Source: Deltaproteobacteria bacterium
Lineage (GTDB): Bacteria > Myxococcota_A > UBA9042 > PHBI01
Length of the DNA stretch: 64,000 bases
Assembly: GCA_020632715.1 (NCBI GenBank)
Contig: JACKFA010000007.1
Span: 372,001-436,000 of the forward strand
Reading direction: 5' to 3'
Positions 53,591 through 62,165 of the stretch are shown here, one piece after another. The first letter of the stretch is position 1. Each line of letters begins with the position of its first letter. Both the position numbers and the translations under genes were made by a program. The notes under the pieces are model-generated. The model made no database searches and was not told where the DNA came from. It worked only from the letters and a program-made list of their open reading frames with translations.

Positions 53591-55148
53591 GCCCCACATG
53601 GCGCTGGCCGGCGGGCGCGCGGGGGGCGGCGGCGGTGATCGGGACCTCCCGACGCCGCCCGTCGGGGTGGCGTTGGTCATCCGGGCGGCGAGCGATCCGA
53701 CGATCTCGCTGCACGACCTGGGGCGGCTCATCGAGAAGGAGCCGACGCTCACGGTCAACCTGCTGAAGCTCTCGAACAGCGCGGCGTACAGCACGGGGCG
53801 CGAGGTGCGGAGCGTCGGGCAGGCGACGATGCTGCTCGGGGCGCGGACCATCCGGAACATCTCGGTCGCGCACGCGGTGCGCGCCATGAGCGAGCGGGTG
53901 AACACGGGGGAGCTCGACGCGAAGCTCTTCTGGGAGGACTCGCTCCGGCGCGCGTGCGCGGCGCTCGTGATCGCGCGGCAGGCGGGCTACGAGGACCCGT
54001 CGGAGGCGTTCACCGTCGGGCTCATCCAGGACCTCGGGGTCCTGATGATGGCGGCGACGCGGCCGGACGTGTCGGGGCGATTGCAGCAGCTCCGGACGGA
54101 GCCGTCGCAGGCGCGCGTCCTCGGGGAGACGAACCTCATCGGGCGCGCCCACACCGAGCTCTTCGTGAACATGGGGCGCGGGTGGGGGCTCCCGCCCGAC
54201 CTCGTCGACGCGGTGGCGTTCCATCACAGCGACGTGCTCGCGCTGCCCGACCGGCGGACGAACCGGCTCGCGCACATCGCGCGCGCGGCGGACCTCATCG
54301 CGGACATCACGCAGACGCACGCGAGCGGCGACGTGGTGCTGCGGGCGAAGGCGGTCGTCGGGCAGCTCGAGGCGCGCGCGAAGCTCGAGGTCGACGGGCT
54401 CGTCGACGCGACCGTCGCGGAGATGACGGCGCAGTCGAAGGATCTCGAGATCCACATCGGCGAGCAGCCGAGCTATCAGGAGCTGATGGAGGGCGCCAAC
54501 AAGGCGCTCGTGCAGATCAACGTGTCGTATGAGGAGCTGACGCAGCAGCTCGAGCAGGCGCTCCGCGAGAAGGAGGAGCTCGCAGCACAGCTCGAGAAGA
54601 CGAACGAGGCGCTGAGGCGCCTGGCGACGACGGATCCGCTGACGGCGGTCGGGAACAGGCGGTCATTCTCGGAGTCGATCGAGCGCTTCCTCGTGGAGCT
54701 CGGACAGCACGGCGAGCCGCTGACCGTGATCTCGCTCGACCTCGACAAGTTCAAGTCCATCAACGACCGCTTCGGCCACGCGGCCGGCGACGACGTGCTC
54801 GTGGCGACCGCGCAGCGGCTGATGGCGAACCTGCGCGCGCAGGACGTCGTGGGGCGGCTCGGCGGCGAGGAGTTCGGGATCCTCCTGCCGAAGTGCAGCG
54901 AGCGCGACGGGCGCATCGTGGCGGAGCGGCTCAGGCAGGCGCTGCGCGTCATCCCCGTGCGCTGCAAGGACGGGACGCTCGTGCCGGTGACGGGGTCGTT
55001 CGGGGCGCTGACGCTCAGGACGGCGATGTCCGCGGACGCCGTGCTGAAGGCCGCGGACGCGGCGATGTACGCGAGCAAGATGAGCGGCCGCGACCGCGTC
55101 ACGTGGGCGGCCACGTCGCCGCCGGTGAAGATCCCCGGCTTCCGGTAG
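53556..55148 (+). CDS. HDOD-GGDEF diguanylate cyclase
   Basis: The 530-residue cytoplasmic protein joins an N-terminal HDOD domain (PTPPVGVALVIRAASDPTI, LLKLSNSAAYSTGREV, GLIQDLGVLMMA, FHHSDVL) to a coiled coil (ELTQQLEQALREKEELAA) and a C-terminal GGDEF domain. The catalytic motif is GGEEF at residues 436-440, and RAQD stands exactly five residues before it as the product-inhibition I-site. SLDLDKFKSINDRFGHAAGDD is the usual GTP-binding segment. It should make cyclic di-GMP and be product-inhibited. GAAGGAG lies seven bases before the ATG, which overlaps the end of the TIM-barrel gene. Together with the polysaccharide operon it fits a biofilm/adhesion theme. Confidence 0.93.
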   Translation: MTARAPIRPVIEPHMALAGGRAGGGGGDRDLPTPPVGVALVIRAASDPTISLHDLGRLIEKEPTLTVNLLKLSNSAAYSTGREVRSVGQATMLLGARTIRNISVAHAVRAMSERVNTGELDAKLFWEDSLRRACAALVIARQAGYEDPSEAFTVGLIQDLGVLMMAATRPDVSGRLQQLRTEPSQARVLGETNLIGRAHTELFVNMGRGWGLPPDLVDAVAFHHSDVLALPDRRTNRLAHIARAADLIADITQTHASGDVVLRAKAVVGQLEARAKLEVDGLVDATVAEMTAQSKDLEIHIGEQPSYQELMEGANKALVQINVSYEELTQQLEQALREKEELAAQLEKTNEALRRLATTDPLTAVGNRRSFSESIERFLVELGQHGEPLTVISLDLDKFKSINDRFGHAAGDDVLVATAQRLMANLRAQDVVGRLGGEEFGILLPKCSERDGRIVAERLRQALRVIPVRCKDGTLVPVTGSFGALTLRTAMSADAVLKAADAAMYASKMSGRDRVTWAATSPPVKIPGFR

Positions 55149-55160
55149 CCTGGCGCCGCG

Positions 55161-56627
55161 TCAGGGCCGCGCCGGGCGCGTCCAGGCGAGCGGCCCGCCC
55201 GCGAGCCCGCGCGCCGTGGCCTCGACCGTGGGGGCGAGGAGGTAGCCGTCGGCGCTGATGGCGACCGCCTCGGGGCCGCCCACGACGCCCGCGACCTTGC
55301 CGGCCGCGACGTCCACGACCACGTTCCCGCCGCCCGCGAGCTGCGCGTACGCCCACGACCCGGCCGCGCCACGCTCCGCGTAGGGCGCCACGCGCTCGGC
55401 GAGCTCGGTCACGGCACCGCTCCCGAAGGCGACGACGGCCGCGAGCCCGTCGCGGCGCCGCGTCACGAGCGCGTTGCCGCCCGCGGCCGCGAGCACGTCG
55501 ACCTCGTCCGGCCCGAGGGCGTGCGCGCCGGTCGCCATGTCGACGAGCCAGGTGCGGCCGCCCTCCCAGGTCGACCACACGCCGTCCGCCCGCTCCGCTC
55601 GGTCCTCGGAGGGCGCCGCGCGGCGGAGGCCGGTGCGCGCGACGCGGCCGTCGTCGGCGACCCAGATCACCTCGGCCTCGCCGTGGTCTCCGACGGGGGA
55701 CGCCACGAGCAGCGCGCCCGAGCCGACGCGCAGGACGAACCCGCCGACGCCGACCGGCAGCGCCGGCGCGCGCGCGCCGTCGGCGCCGACCCACACGAGG
55801 TCGCCGCCCGGCTCGCGGACGAGCGCGCGGCCGGCGCGGATGACGAGCGCGCCGTCCGGCGCTGGCTTGCCGTCGAGCCCGACGACCGACCGCGCCACGT
55901 TCACCGGCCCGCCCCCGGTCGAGTAGCTCGTGATCGGCCCGCGGCAGCCGCCGGGCGCGAGGCTCGTCCGCGGGAGCTGCGGCCGGGCGCCGAGCGGGTA
56001 GGTGAAGACCACGGCGTGGCGCCCGCCGTCGAGGGGGAAGGCGGCGAAGAGCGCGTCGGCGCCGTGCTTCACGGGGGTCGTGTCGCCGGTGAGCGGGTCG
56101 ACGAGGGCCGCCGCGCGCGAGGCCCCCTCGCCGGCGAGGAAGAGGTAGCGCGCGCCGCCGGGCTCGAAGCCGCCCCACGACGGGACGAGCGGGCTCGAGG
56201 GGCCCTCGGCGGCGCCGAGCGCGGTCAGGTCGCGCCGTCCACCCGTCGCGGTGTCCCAGAGCACGAGGCGCCCGCGCTCGACGGCGGCGAGCCAGCGGCC
56301 GTCGGCGCTCGCGCCGAGGTAGGCGTCCACGCGCTGTCCGGGGCCGTCGCCGACGACGATGTAGGGCGCGAGCGCGTCGCCGAAGGTGTCGCCGTGGTAG
56401 CCGAGGTGGACGGCGATCTCGCCGTCGCCGTCGGTGTCCTCGCGCGCCTGGCAGAGCGCGACCCAGCGCCGGTCGGGCGCCCAGCCCTCGACGACGAGCG
56501 GACCGCCCGTCCCGATGGGCCCGCCCGCGACCTCGGGCGCTGGGAGCGGGGGAGCCGGCGCGGCCCGGGCGGTCGCGAGCAGGGCGATGGACGACGCGCT
56601 GACGATGACGGCGATGAAGACGCGCAT
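55161..56627 (-). CDS. Secreted beta-propeller protein
   Basis: The 488-residue protein has an N-terminal signal peptide (ending ATARAAP). The mature part is a run of short beta-strand blades with WD40/YVTN-like patterns such as WVALCQAREDTDGDGEIAV, RWLAAVERGRLVLWDTATG, LVDPLTGDTTPVKHG and VVDVAAGKVAGV. Blade lengths of ~40-50 residues suggest a seven- to eight-bladed propeller. No catalytic signature is seen. It is just downstream of glycogen synthase on the same strand (71 bp gap), which may be chance. The ATG at 56627 was taken because the signal peptide begins there. Confidence 0.75.
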   Translation of the reverse strand: MRVFIAVIVSASSIALLATARAAPAPPLPAPEVAGGPIGTGGPLVVEGWAPDRRWVALCQAREDTDGDGEIAVHLGYHGDTFGDALAPYIVVGDGPGQRVDAYLGASADGRWLAAVERGRLVLWDTATGGRRDLTALGAAEGPSSPLVPSWGGFEPGGARYLFLAGEGASRAAALVDPLTGDTTPVKHGADALFAAFPLDGGRHAVVFTYPLGARPQLPRTSLAPGGCRGPITSYSTGGGPVNVARSVVGLDGKPAPDGALVIRAGRALVREPGGDLVWVGADGARAPALPVGVGGFVLRVGSGALLVASPVGDHGEAEVIWVADDGRVARTGLRRAAPSEDRAERADGVWSTWEGGRTWLVDMATGAHALGPDEVDVLAAAGGNALVTRRRDGLAAVVAFGSGAVTELAERVAPYAERGAAGSWAYAQLAGGGNVVVDVAAGKVAGVVGGPEAVAISADGYLLAPTVEATARGLAGGPLAWTRPARP

Positions 56628-56698
56628 GCTGGGCTCCCGTGCTCTGGCCGTACCCCGTGTGGACATCCGCGCGGCGCCAGAGTTCCCGGGCGCGCAGG

Positions 56699-58201
56699 TC
56701 AGGCGCGTCTCTCGCGCCCCACGCGCCGGGCGACCGCCTCGCCGTAGAGGTCTTCGTAGGCCCGCGCCGCCCGCTCCCACGTGAAGCGCTCGGCCATCCC
56801 GCGCCGCTGGAGGCGGCCGAAGGCCTCCGGCCGCTCGCGCAGCGCCCACACGGCCCACGCGATGGTGTCGAAGAGCGCCCCCGGCGAGAGATCGTGCAGC
56901 TTGAAGCCCGTGCCGCTGTCGGTGCTCTCGTGGTACGACGTGACCGTGTCGTCGAGCCCGCCGACGGCCGCCACGATGGGCGGCGTCCCGTACGCGAGGC
57001 TGTACATCTGGTTCAACCCGCAGGGCTCGAAGCGCGACGGCATCACGAAGAGGTCGCCGCCCGCCTCGATGCGGTGCGCGAGCTGCTCGTCGTAGCCGAT
57101 GCGCACGCCGACCCGCCCCGGGTGCGCGAGCGACGCCCCGATGAACGCGTCCTCGAGCCAGCGCTCCCCCGAGCCGAGCAGCGCCACCTGCACGCCGAGC
57201 CCGAGCACGCGCGGCAGCGCCGCGAGGAGCACGTCGAGCCCCTTCTGCTCGGCGAGCCGCGACACGACGGCCAGCACCGGCACGTCCGCGCGCACCTCGA
57301 GCCCGAGCTCGCGCTGGAGCGCCTCCTTGCACGCGGCCTTGCCGGAGAGGTCGTCCGCGTCGTAGCGCGCGGGCAGGTAGCGGTCCGTCGCCGGGTCCCA
57401 CACGTCGTAGTCGCAGCCGTTCAGGATCCCGCGGCAGTCGCCGCCGCGGTCTCGCACGACCCCGTCGAGCCCGTGCCCGAAGGCCGGCGTCGCGATCTCG
57501 CGCGCGTACCGCGGGCTCACCGTGTTCACGAGCGTCGCGTGGTAGAGGCCGCCCTTGAGCAGGTTCACCTGGTCCCACGCCTCGAGCGAGAGGTGCGTGA
57601 ACTCGCCCCAGCCGACGCCGAGCAGGTCGATGAGGCCTTTGTCGGCCCAGCCCTGGTGCTGCATGTTGTGGATCGTGAGCACGCTCGCTGCCCGCCCGAG
57701 CCGCGGGTCGTCGCGATACACCGTGTTCAGCATGACCGGCACGACCGCCGTGTGCCAGTCGTGCACGTGCACCACGTCCGGCGCGAGGTCGGCCGCGCGC
57801 GCCACCTCGAGCGCCGCCCGCGACAGGAGCGCGAAGCGCGCCGCGTTGTCCGAGTAGCCGTGCCCGGTGGCGGGGTCGACGTAGAGCCCCTCGCGCCCGA
57901 AGGTCGGCGGGTGGTCGACGAACCAGACGGGGACGTCGCTGCCGGGGATCACCCCCGCGAGCACCTCGACCGTCACGACGCCGTAGTGGCCGAACGGCAC
58001 CGCGACCGACGCGAGCCCGGCGACCGGCGTCAGCGTGTCGCGCGGGACGCTCGCGTAGCGCGGCATGACGAGCCGCACGTCGTGGCCGCGCGCCGCGAGA
58101 TGGCGGGGGAGCACGCCGGCGACCTCGGCGAGGCCGCCCGTCTTGGCGAACGGGGTGGCCTCGGAGCAGACGAAGAGCACGTTCACCCCGCCACGAGACA
58201 C
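56699..58201 (-). CDS. glgA: Glycogen synthase (ADP-glucose:starch glucosyltransferase)
   Basis: The 500-residue GT5 enzyme carries the diagnostic ADP-glucose-binding motif KTGGLAEVAGVLPRHLAARG at the N-terminus, the mid-domain HVHDWHT and HNMQHQGW, the hinge region VVSRLAEQKGLDVLL, and the C-terminal E-x7-E-type segment SRFEPCGLNQMYSLAYG and VGGLDDTV. It polymerises alpha-1,4-glucan. It starts at a GTG (MSRGGVNVLF); another in-frame GTG is five codons in. No glgB, glgC or glgP gene is in the window, so it is isolated or at an edge of the glycogen locus. The GH31 enzyme with a starch-binding module elsewhere in the window may act on similar polymers. Confidence 0.95.
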   Translation of the reverse strand: MSRGGVNVLFVCSEATPFAKTGGLAEVAGVLPRHLAARGHDVRLVMPRYASVPRDTLTPVAGLASVAVPFGHYGVVTVEVLAGVIPGSDVPVWFVDHPPTFGREGLYVDPATGHGYSDNAARFALLSRAALEVARAADLAPDVVHVHDWHTAVVPVMLNTVYRDDPRLGRAASVLTIHNMQHQGWADKGLIDLLGVGWGEFTHLSLEAWDQVNLLKGGLYHATLVNTVSPRYAREIATPAFGHGLDGVVRDRGGDCRGILNGCDYDVWDPATDRYLPARYDADDLSGKAACKEALQRELGLEVRADVPVLAVVSRLAEQKGLDVLLAALPRVLGLGVQVALLGSGERWLEDAFIGASLAHPGRVGVRIGYDEQLAHRIEAGGDLFVMPSRFEPCGLNQMYSLAYGTPPIVAAVGGLDDTVTSYHESTDSGTGFKLHDLSPGALFDTIAWAVWALRERPEAFGRLQRRGMAERFTWERAARAYEDLYGEAVARRVGRERRA

Positions 58202-58243
58202 CCGCAGCGCGCCGCGGTCAACCTCTGCGGGGTCGGCGGCCGC

Positions 58244-59143
58244 TCACGGCGGCGAGTGCGTGCACGCCGGCGGCGACGCGTCGAGCCGCGCCGCGTGCCA
58301 GGTCGCCTCGACGCAGGCGGCGCGCCCGCCGTCGTCGTCGGTGCACTTCCACTGCACGTCGCCGAAGGTCGTGAGCAGGTTCCCGAGGCTCGAGTACTTC
58401 GCGTTGCAGCCGCCGCACTCGCCGCCGACGTTGTAGGTCGGGTCGAGGTCGCCGCACTCCTCGGCCTTCTGACCGGCGAGGAGGCAGGTGCAGATCTGGT
58501 TCAGCGCCGTCTCGCCGAGCGCGCCCGACGGGACGAGCCCGTCGACCCCCTCGCACGTCGACGACATCGTCCCCGACAGGATCGTGTGCGACACGGGGAT
58601 CACGTGCTTCACCGGGAGCGTGGTCGAGCAGTTCTTCGGGTAGCTCTCGGCGCCCGAGTACACGTTGAAGCTGATGGGCGTCGAGTCGCCGAGCGTGCAG
58701 CCCGTGCGCGGGAAGGTGAGGGTGCCGGCGGTGTCGGTGATGGCGCAGATCTGGTCCTCCGTGCCGTCGATGCGCGCGCCGTCGACGGCGCGGACGGTCA
58801 CCTCCGTGTCGGAGACGGCGGTCACCTCGATGAGGATGGACAGCTCCTTCGCCGCGATGTCGTTCGTCCAGATGGCGTTCAGCGCCGGGATGGCCGGGTG
58901 CTCCTCGCCGTCGATGGCGGTGATGGCGAGCTGGTCGAAGCGGTACCAGTCGCCGACCGCGAGGCAGTCGCACGTGCCGGCCTCGACGTCGGCGTCGCCG
59001 CCGCCGGTGTCCGCCTGCGACTGGTACGGGAGCTCGTTCTCCGCGGTGTCGACGGGGTTGTCACACGCGCCGGCGAGCGGCAGCGACGTGAGCAGGAGGG
59101 CGGTGACGAGGACGCGGCGGGGGCGCAGGGCCAGGCGAATCAT
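58244..59143 (-). CDS. Cysteine-rich secreted lipoprotein, unknown function
   Basis: The 299-residue lipoprotein has a lipobox (LAGAC near residue 27) and a short Asp/Glu/Gly stalk containing CDCLAVGDWYRF. The domain that follows is beta-rich with twelve or more cysteines in regular pairs (DQICAITD, TGCTLG, KNCSTTL, NQICTCLL, EECGDLD, GECGGCNAKYSS, WKCTDD). No named family is recognised. It faces the FadL-like porin gene with a 45-bp divergent region, so the two promoters overlap. An envelope disulfide-rich protein is all that can be said. Confidence 0.7.
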   Translation of the reverse strand: MIRLALRPRRVLVTALLLTSLPLAGACDNPVDTAENELPYQSQADTGGGDADVEAGTCDCLAVGDWYRFDQLAITAIDGEEHPAIPALNAIWTNDIAAKELSILIEVTAVSDTEVTVRAVDGARIDGTEDQICAITDTAGTLTFPRTGCTLGDSTPISFNVYSGAESYPKNCSTTLPVKHVIPVSHTILSGTMSSTCEGVDGLVPSGALGETALNQICTCLLAGQKAEECGDLDPTYNVGGECGGCNAKYSSLGNLLTTFGDVQWKCTDDDGGRAACVEATWHAARLDASPPACTHSPP

Positions 59144-59188
59144 GGCGGTACGATTGCACGATGCCTTGCGATAGGTCAAAACGACTGC

Positions 59189-60622
59189 GTGAGCACGAAC
59201 ACCCGCACCGTCTCCCTCCTCGGCTCGCTCCTGCTCGCCGCGTCGGTCCTGGCACCCGGCGCGCGCGCCGGCGGCTTCGAGATCCCCGACAACGGCACCT
59301 TCGCGCTCGGGCGCGGCGGCGCCTTCATCGTGCGCGCGGACGACCCGACCGCGCTCATCCTGAACCCGGGCGGGCTCACGCGCCTCTCGGGCACGCACAT
59401 CCTCCTGAACCACGTGCTCATCTGGGAGAACGCGCAGTTCACGCGCCAGCCGACCGACCTCCCCGAGGGGCACGACTACGGCTTCGACGCGACGGCCACG
59501 GTCGAGAACGACAAGTCCCTCTTCCCCATCGGCGCGATGTTCATCGCGACGACCGACTTCGGCCTCGACGACTGGACCTTCGCGCTCGGCCTCTACGGCC
59601 CGAGCGCGCACGGCAGCAAGAAGTACCCCGTCGACGGCGGCCAGCGCTACCTCCTGACCGAGCTCGACACGGTGCTCCTCTACGCGAACCTCGCCGTGGC
59701 CTACGGCGTCGACGACTGCTGGGGCGTCGGGCTCACGCTCCAGTACGTGATGGCGCCGCAGGTGAAGCTGAAGCTCGTCGCCGACGCGACCCCCGGCGGC
59801 GACCTGAACGCCTACTACAGCTCGGCCGACGTCGAGGCCGTGCTCGACATGAAGGACCTGACGTCGTTCTCGGCCATCGCGGGCGCCTGGTTCCGCGTCA
59901 TCCCCGAGATCGAGGTCGCCGTGTCGGGGCGCGTCGTCCCGGCGAACCTGAACCTCGAGGGCGACATCACGCTCGACAACGTCCCCGGGCAGACGCAGTT
60001 CTCCGACGCGCAGCGCGAGATCACGAACTCGTCGGCGAGCATGGACCTCACCATCCCGCCGTCGGCGCGCGCGGGCGTCCGCTACCGGCACCTCGACGGC
60101 GACCGCGAGGTCTTCGACGTCGAGCTCGACGTCGTCTACGAGGCGTGGTCGATGATCGAGAACTACGACGTCGATCTCGAGGGGCAGATCCAGCTCTTCA
60201 CGGGGTCGCCGGCCCCTGACACGCAGATCGCCAAGCGCTGGAAGGACACCGTCTCCGTCCGCCTCGGCGGCACCGTGAACCTCCTCGACGACGCCCTCCA
60301 GCTCTCCGCCGGCGGCTACTACGAGTCGGGGGCGGTGCCGGAGAACTACGAGCACCTCGACTTCCTCTCCTTCGACCGCTTCGGGCTCGGCCTCGGCGTG
60401 CGCGGCGCCGTCGGCCCCGTGCGGCTCAGCGTCGCCTACGCCCACGTCTTCCAGGAGGACCGGAAGGTCGACGAGCACTACGGCAAGGTCTACCAGGTGC
60501 GCCCCATCGACCCGTGCCCCGGCTGCGACTCGAACGCCGGCTGGTCGGGCGTCCCGGCGAACGCCGGGAAGTTCGAGAGCAGCTACGACATGCTCGCGTT
60601 CGGGCTCGAGCTCGACCTCTGA
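59189..60622 (+). CDS. FadL/OmpP1-family outer-membrane transport protein
   Basis: The 477-residue porin-like protein has a signal peptide (ending near GARAGG) and the characteristic N-terminal hatch and first-strand motif GGFEIPDNGTFALGRGGAFI followed by ADDPTALILNPGGL. The rest is repeating amphipathic strands (FTALGLYGPSA-type, VAVSGRVVPANLN, VELDVVYEAWS, FGLGLGVRGAVGPVRL), ending FGLELDL. FadL homologues carry hydrophobic compounds, fatty acids or aromatic substrates, across the outer membrane. The initiator GTG at 59189 is chosen from the signal peptide; the ribosome site is weak. It is divergent from the cysteine-rich lipoprotein, and a small gap separates it from the cytochrome operon. 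Confidence 0.92.
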   Translation: MSTNTRTVSLLGSLLLAASVLAPGARAGGFEIPDNGTFALGRGGAFIVRADDPTALILNPGGLTRLSGTHILLNHVLIWENAQFTRQPTDLPEGHDYGFDATATVENDKSLFPIGAMFIATTDFGLDDWTFALGLYGPSAHGSKKYPVDGGQRYLLTELDTVLLYANLAVAYGVDDCWGVGLTLQYVMAPQVKLKLVADATPGGDLNAYYSSADVEAVLDMKDLTSFSAIAGAWFRVIPEIEVAVSGRVVPANLNLEGDITLDNVPGQTQFSDAQREITNSSASMDLTIPPSARAGVRYRHLDGDREVFDVELDVVYEAWSMIENYDVDLEGQIQLFTGSPAPDTQIAKRWKDTVSVRLGGTVNLLDDALQLSAGGYYESGAVPENYEHLDFLSFDRFGLGLGVRGAVGPVRLSVAYAHVFQEDRKVDEHYGKVYQVRPIDPCPGCDSNAGWSGVPANAGKFESSYDMLAFGLELDL

Positions 60623-60664
60623 CAGGCGCTCGCCGCGCGGCCGCCGAGCACGCTCGGGACAGCG

Positions 60665-60675
60665 CGGGATACAAA
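60665..60675 (-). promoter_or_regulatory. TTTGTATCCCG motif, site 3 (minus strand)
   Basis: The reverse complement of this 11-mer is identical to 27011-27021. It sits 80 bp before the cytochrome gene start, followed by TTCAAGG (60692) and AACTCCTCCGGTGTG (60716-60730), which echo the blocks before tlpA. Confidence 0.4.
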
Positions 60676-60754
60676 TCGGGCGCGCGCTCGCTTCAAGGGT
60701 GAAAAGGCCCGGCCGAACTCCTCCGGTGTGGACAATCCCACGTCGAGGAGAGTC

Positions 60755-61126
60755 ATGCGCGCCGCCGTCGTCTATCTCATCACCCTCCTGACCGCCTTCG
60801 GTCTCGCCAGCGCGGCCGCCGCCGCGCCGCCGCCTCGCGCCGACGAGGCGCAGCCGCTCCGCGCCTGGATGCGTGACGTGGTCGACAAGGCCGCGTCCGA
60901 CAAGGACTTCGACACGCTGAAGGCCGTGTTCGCCTCGCTCGCGGAGCACGCCCCGAAGGGCTACGACGACTGGGCCGCCATCGCGCGCAAGGGCGCCGAG
61001 AAGGCCGAGGCCGGCGAGGCCCGCGCTGTCCGGAAGCAGTGCCTGGCGTGCCACATGCGCTACCAGCGCGACTACCGCGAGACGATGCGCGGGGCCGCGT
61101 GGCCGACCACCGCGGGAGCCCGCTAG
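60755..61126 (+). CDS. Small single-heme cytochrome c-like protein
   Basis: The 123-residue exported protein has a signal peptide (LITLLTAFGLASAAAAAPP) and a helical mature domain with one heme c motif CLACH (Cys96, Cys99, His100) near the C-terminus. The C-terminal heme with a preceding helix bundle (WMRDVVDKAASDKDFDTLK) resembles cytochrome c'-type four-helix carriers. The ATG at 60755 is preferred over an upstream GTG because GAGGAGAG is just before it. It is followed by the di-heme peroxidase with a one-base gap, so it probably donates electrons to it. Confidence 0.88.
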   Translation: MRAAVVYLITLLTAFGLASAAAAAPPPRADEAQPLRAWMRDVVDKAASDKDFDTLKAVFASLAEHAPKGYDDWAAIARKGAEKAEAGEARAVRKQCLACHMRYQRDYRETMRGAAWPTTAGAR

Positions 61127-61127
61127 C

Positions 61128-62165
61128 ATGGGCGCCACCTCTCTCCGCGCGCCTCGCGCGGCGCTCCTCGTCGCGGCCTCGCTCCTCGTGGCCGCGTGCG
61201 TCGGCGACACCGGCGCCGCCGACGTCGCCGTGACGCGCTTCGCCTACGTCTACGCGCCGTCGGCGCACCCCGACGAGCCGATCCAGCCGCTCCCGGTCGG
61301 CTACGAGGCGAACGCCGACCTCGTCCGCCTCGGCGACCAGCTCTTCCACGACAAGGGCCTCTCGGGCGACGGCACCGTCGCCTGCGCGAGCTGCCACAGC
61401 GTGCCCGACGGCGGCGACGACGGGCTCGGGCGCTCGACCGGGATCCGCGGCCAGAAGGGCGGCATCAACGCGCCGACCGTGCTGAACTCCGGCCTCAACA
61501 TGGCGCAGTTCTGGAACGGCCGCGCGGAGACGCTCGAGGAGCAGGCGAAGGGCCCCGTCGAGCACCCGAAGGAGATGGGCGGCAGCTGGGACGCCGTCGT
61601 CGCGCGGGTGGCCGCGGACCCAGGCTACGCCGGCGCCTTCGACGCCCTCTTCCCCGACGGCGTCACGGCGGACAACATCCGCGCCGCCATCGCGACCTTC
61701 GAGCGCACGCTCATCACGCCCGACAGCCCCTTCGACCGCTGGCTCCGGGGCGAGGACGGCGCGCTCAGCGAGCGGCAGCTCGCGGGCTACCAGCTCTTCA
61801 AGGCCGCGGGCTGCGTGACCTGCCACCAGGGGCGGAACGTCGGCGGCAACATGTACCAGGTCTTCGGGGTCATGGGGGACTACTTCGAGGACCGCGGCGG
61901 CGAGGAGGAGGCGGACCTCGGGCGCGTCGCGGTGACCCACGACGAGGGCGACCGCCACGTGTTCCGCGTGCCGTCGCTCCGGAACGTGGCGCTGACCGCG
62001 CCCTACTTCCACGACGCGAGCGCGAGCAGCCTCGAGGACGTCGTCCGCGTCATGGCGACCTACCAGCTCGGGCGGATGCTCGACGACGAGGAGACCGCGC
62101 TCATCGTGGAGTTCCTGAAGAGCCTGACCGGGACGATCCCGGCGACCGGTGGAGGCGCGCGCTGA
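61128..62165 (+). CDS. Di-heme cytochrome c peroxidase lipoprotein
   Basis: The 345-residue lipoprotein (lipobox LVAAC) has two c-type heme motifs, CASCH (Cys86-His90) in the N-terminal domain and CVTCH (Cys229-His233) in the C-terminal domain. Also visible are the family segments NAPTVLNSGLNMAQFWNGRA, EMGGSWDAVVARVAADPGY and VFRVPSLRNVALTAPYFHDA with a possible distal Met/His. It should reduce H2O2 to water in the periplasm, or belong to the MauG-like branch. It is downstream of the small cytochrome and its stop overlaps the sensor kinase start (TGATG), linking the three genes. Confidence 0.93.
   Translation: MGATSLRAPRAALLVAASLLVAACVGDTGAADVAVTRFAYVYAPSAHPDEPIQPLPVGYEANADLVRLGDQLFHDKGLSGDGTVACASCHSVPDGGDDGLGRSTGIRGQKGGINAPTVLNSGLNMAQFWNGRAETLEEQAKGPVEHPKEMGGSWDAVVARVAADPGYAGAFDALFPDGVTADNIRAAIATFERTLITPDSPFDRWLRGEDGALSERQLAGYQLFKAAGCVTCHQGRNVGGNMYQVFGVMGDYFEDRGGEEEADLGRVAVTHDEGDRHVFRVPSLRNVALTAPYFHDASASSLEDVVRVMATYQLGRMLDDEETALIVEFLKSLTGTIPATGGGAR

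Noticed and set aside
56639..59188. The long plus-strand frame continuous with the FadL-like gene
   Set aside because: The upstream part is antisense to glgA and the cysteine-rich lipoprotein. The FadL signal peptide starts at 59189, so the extension is not coding.
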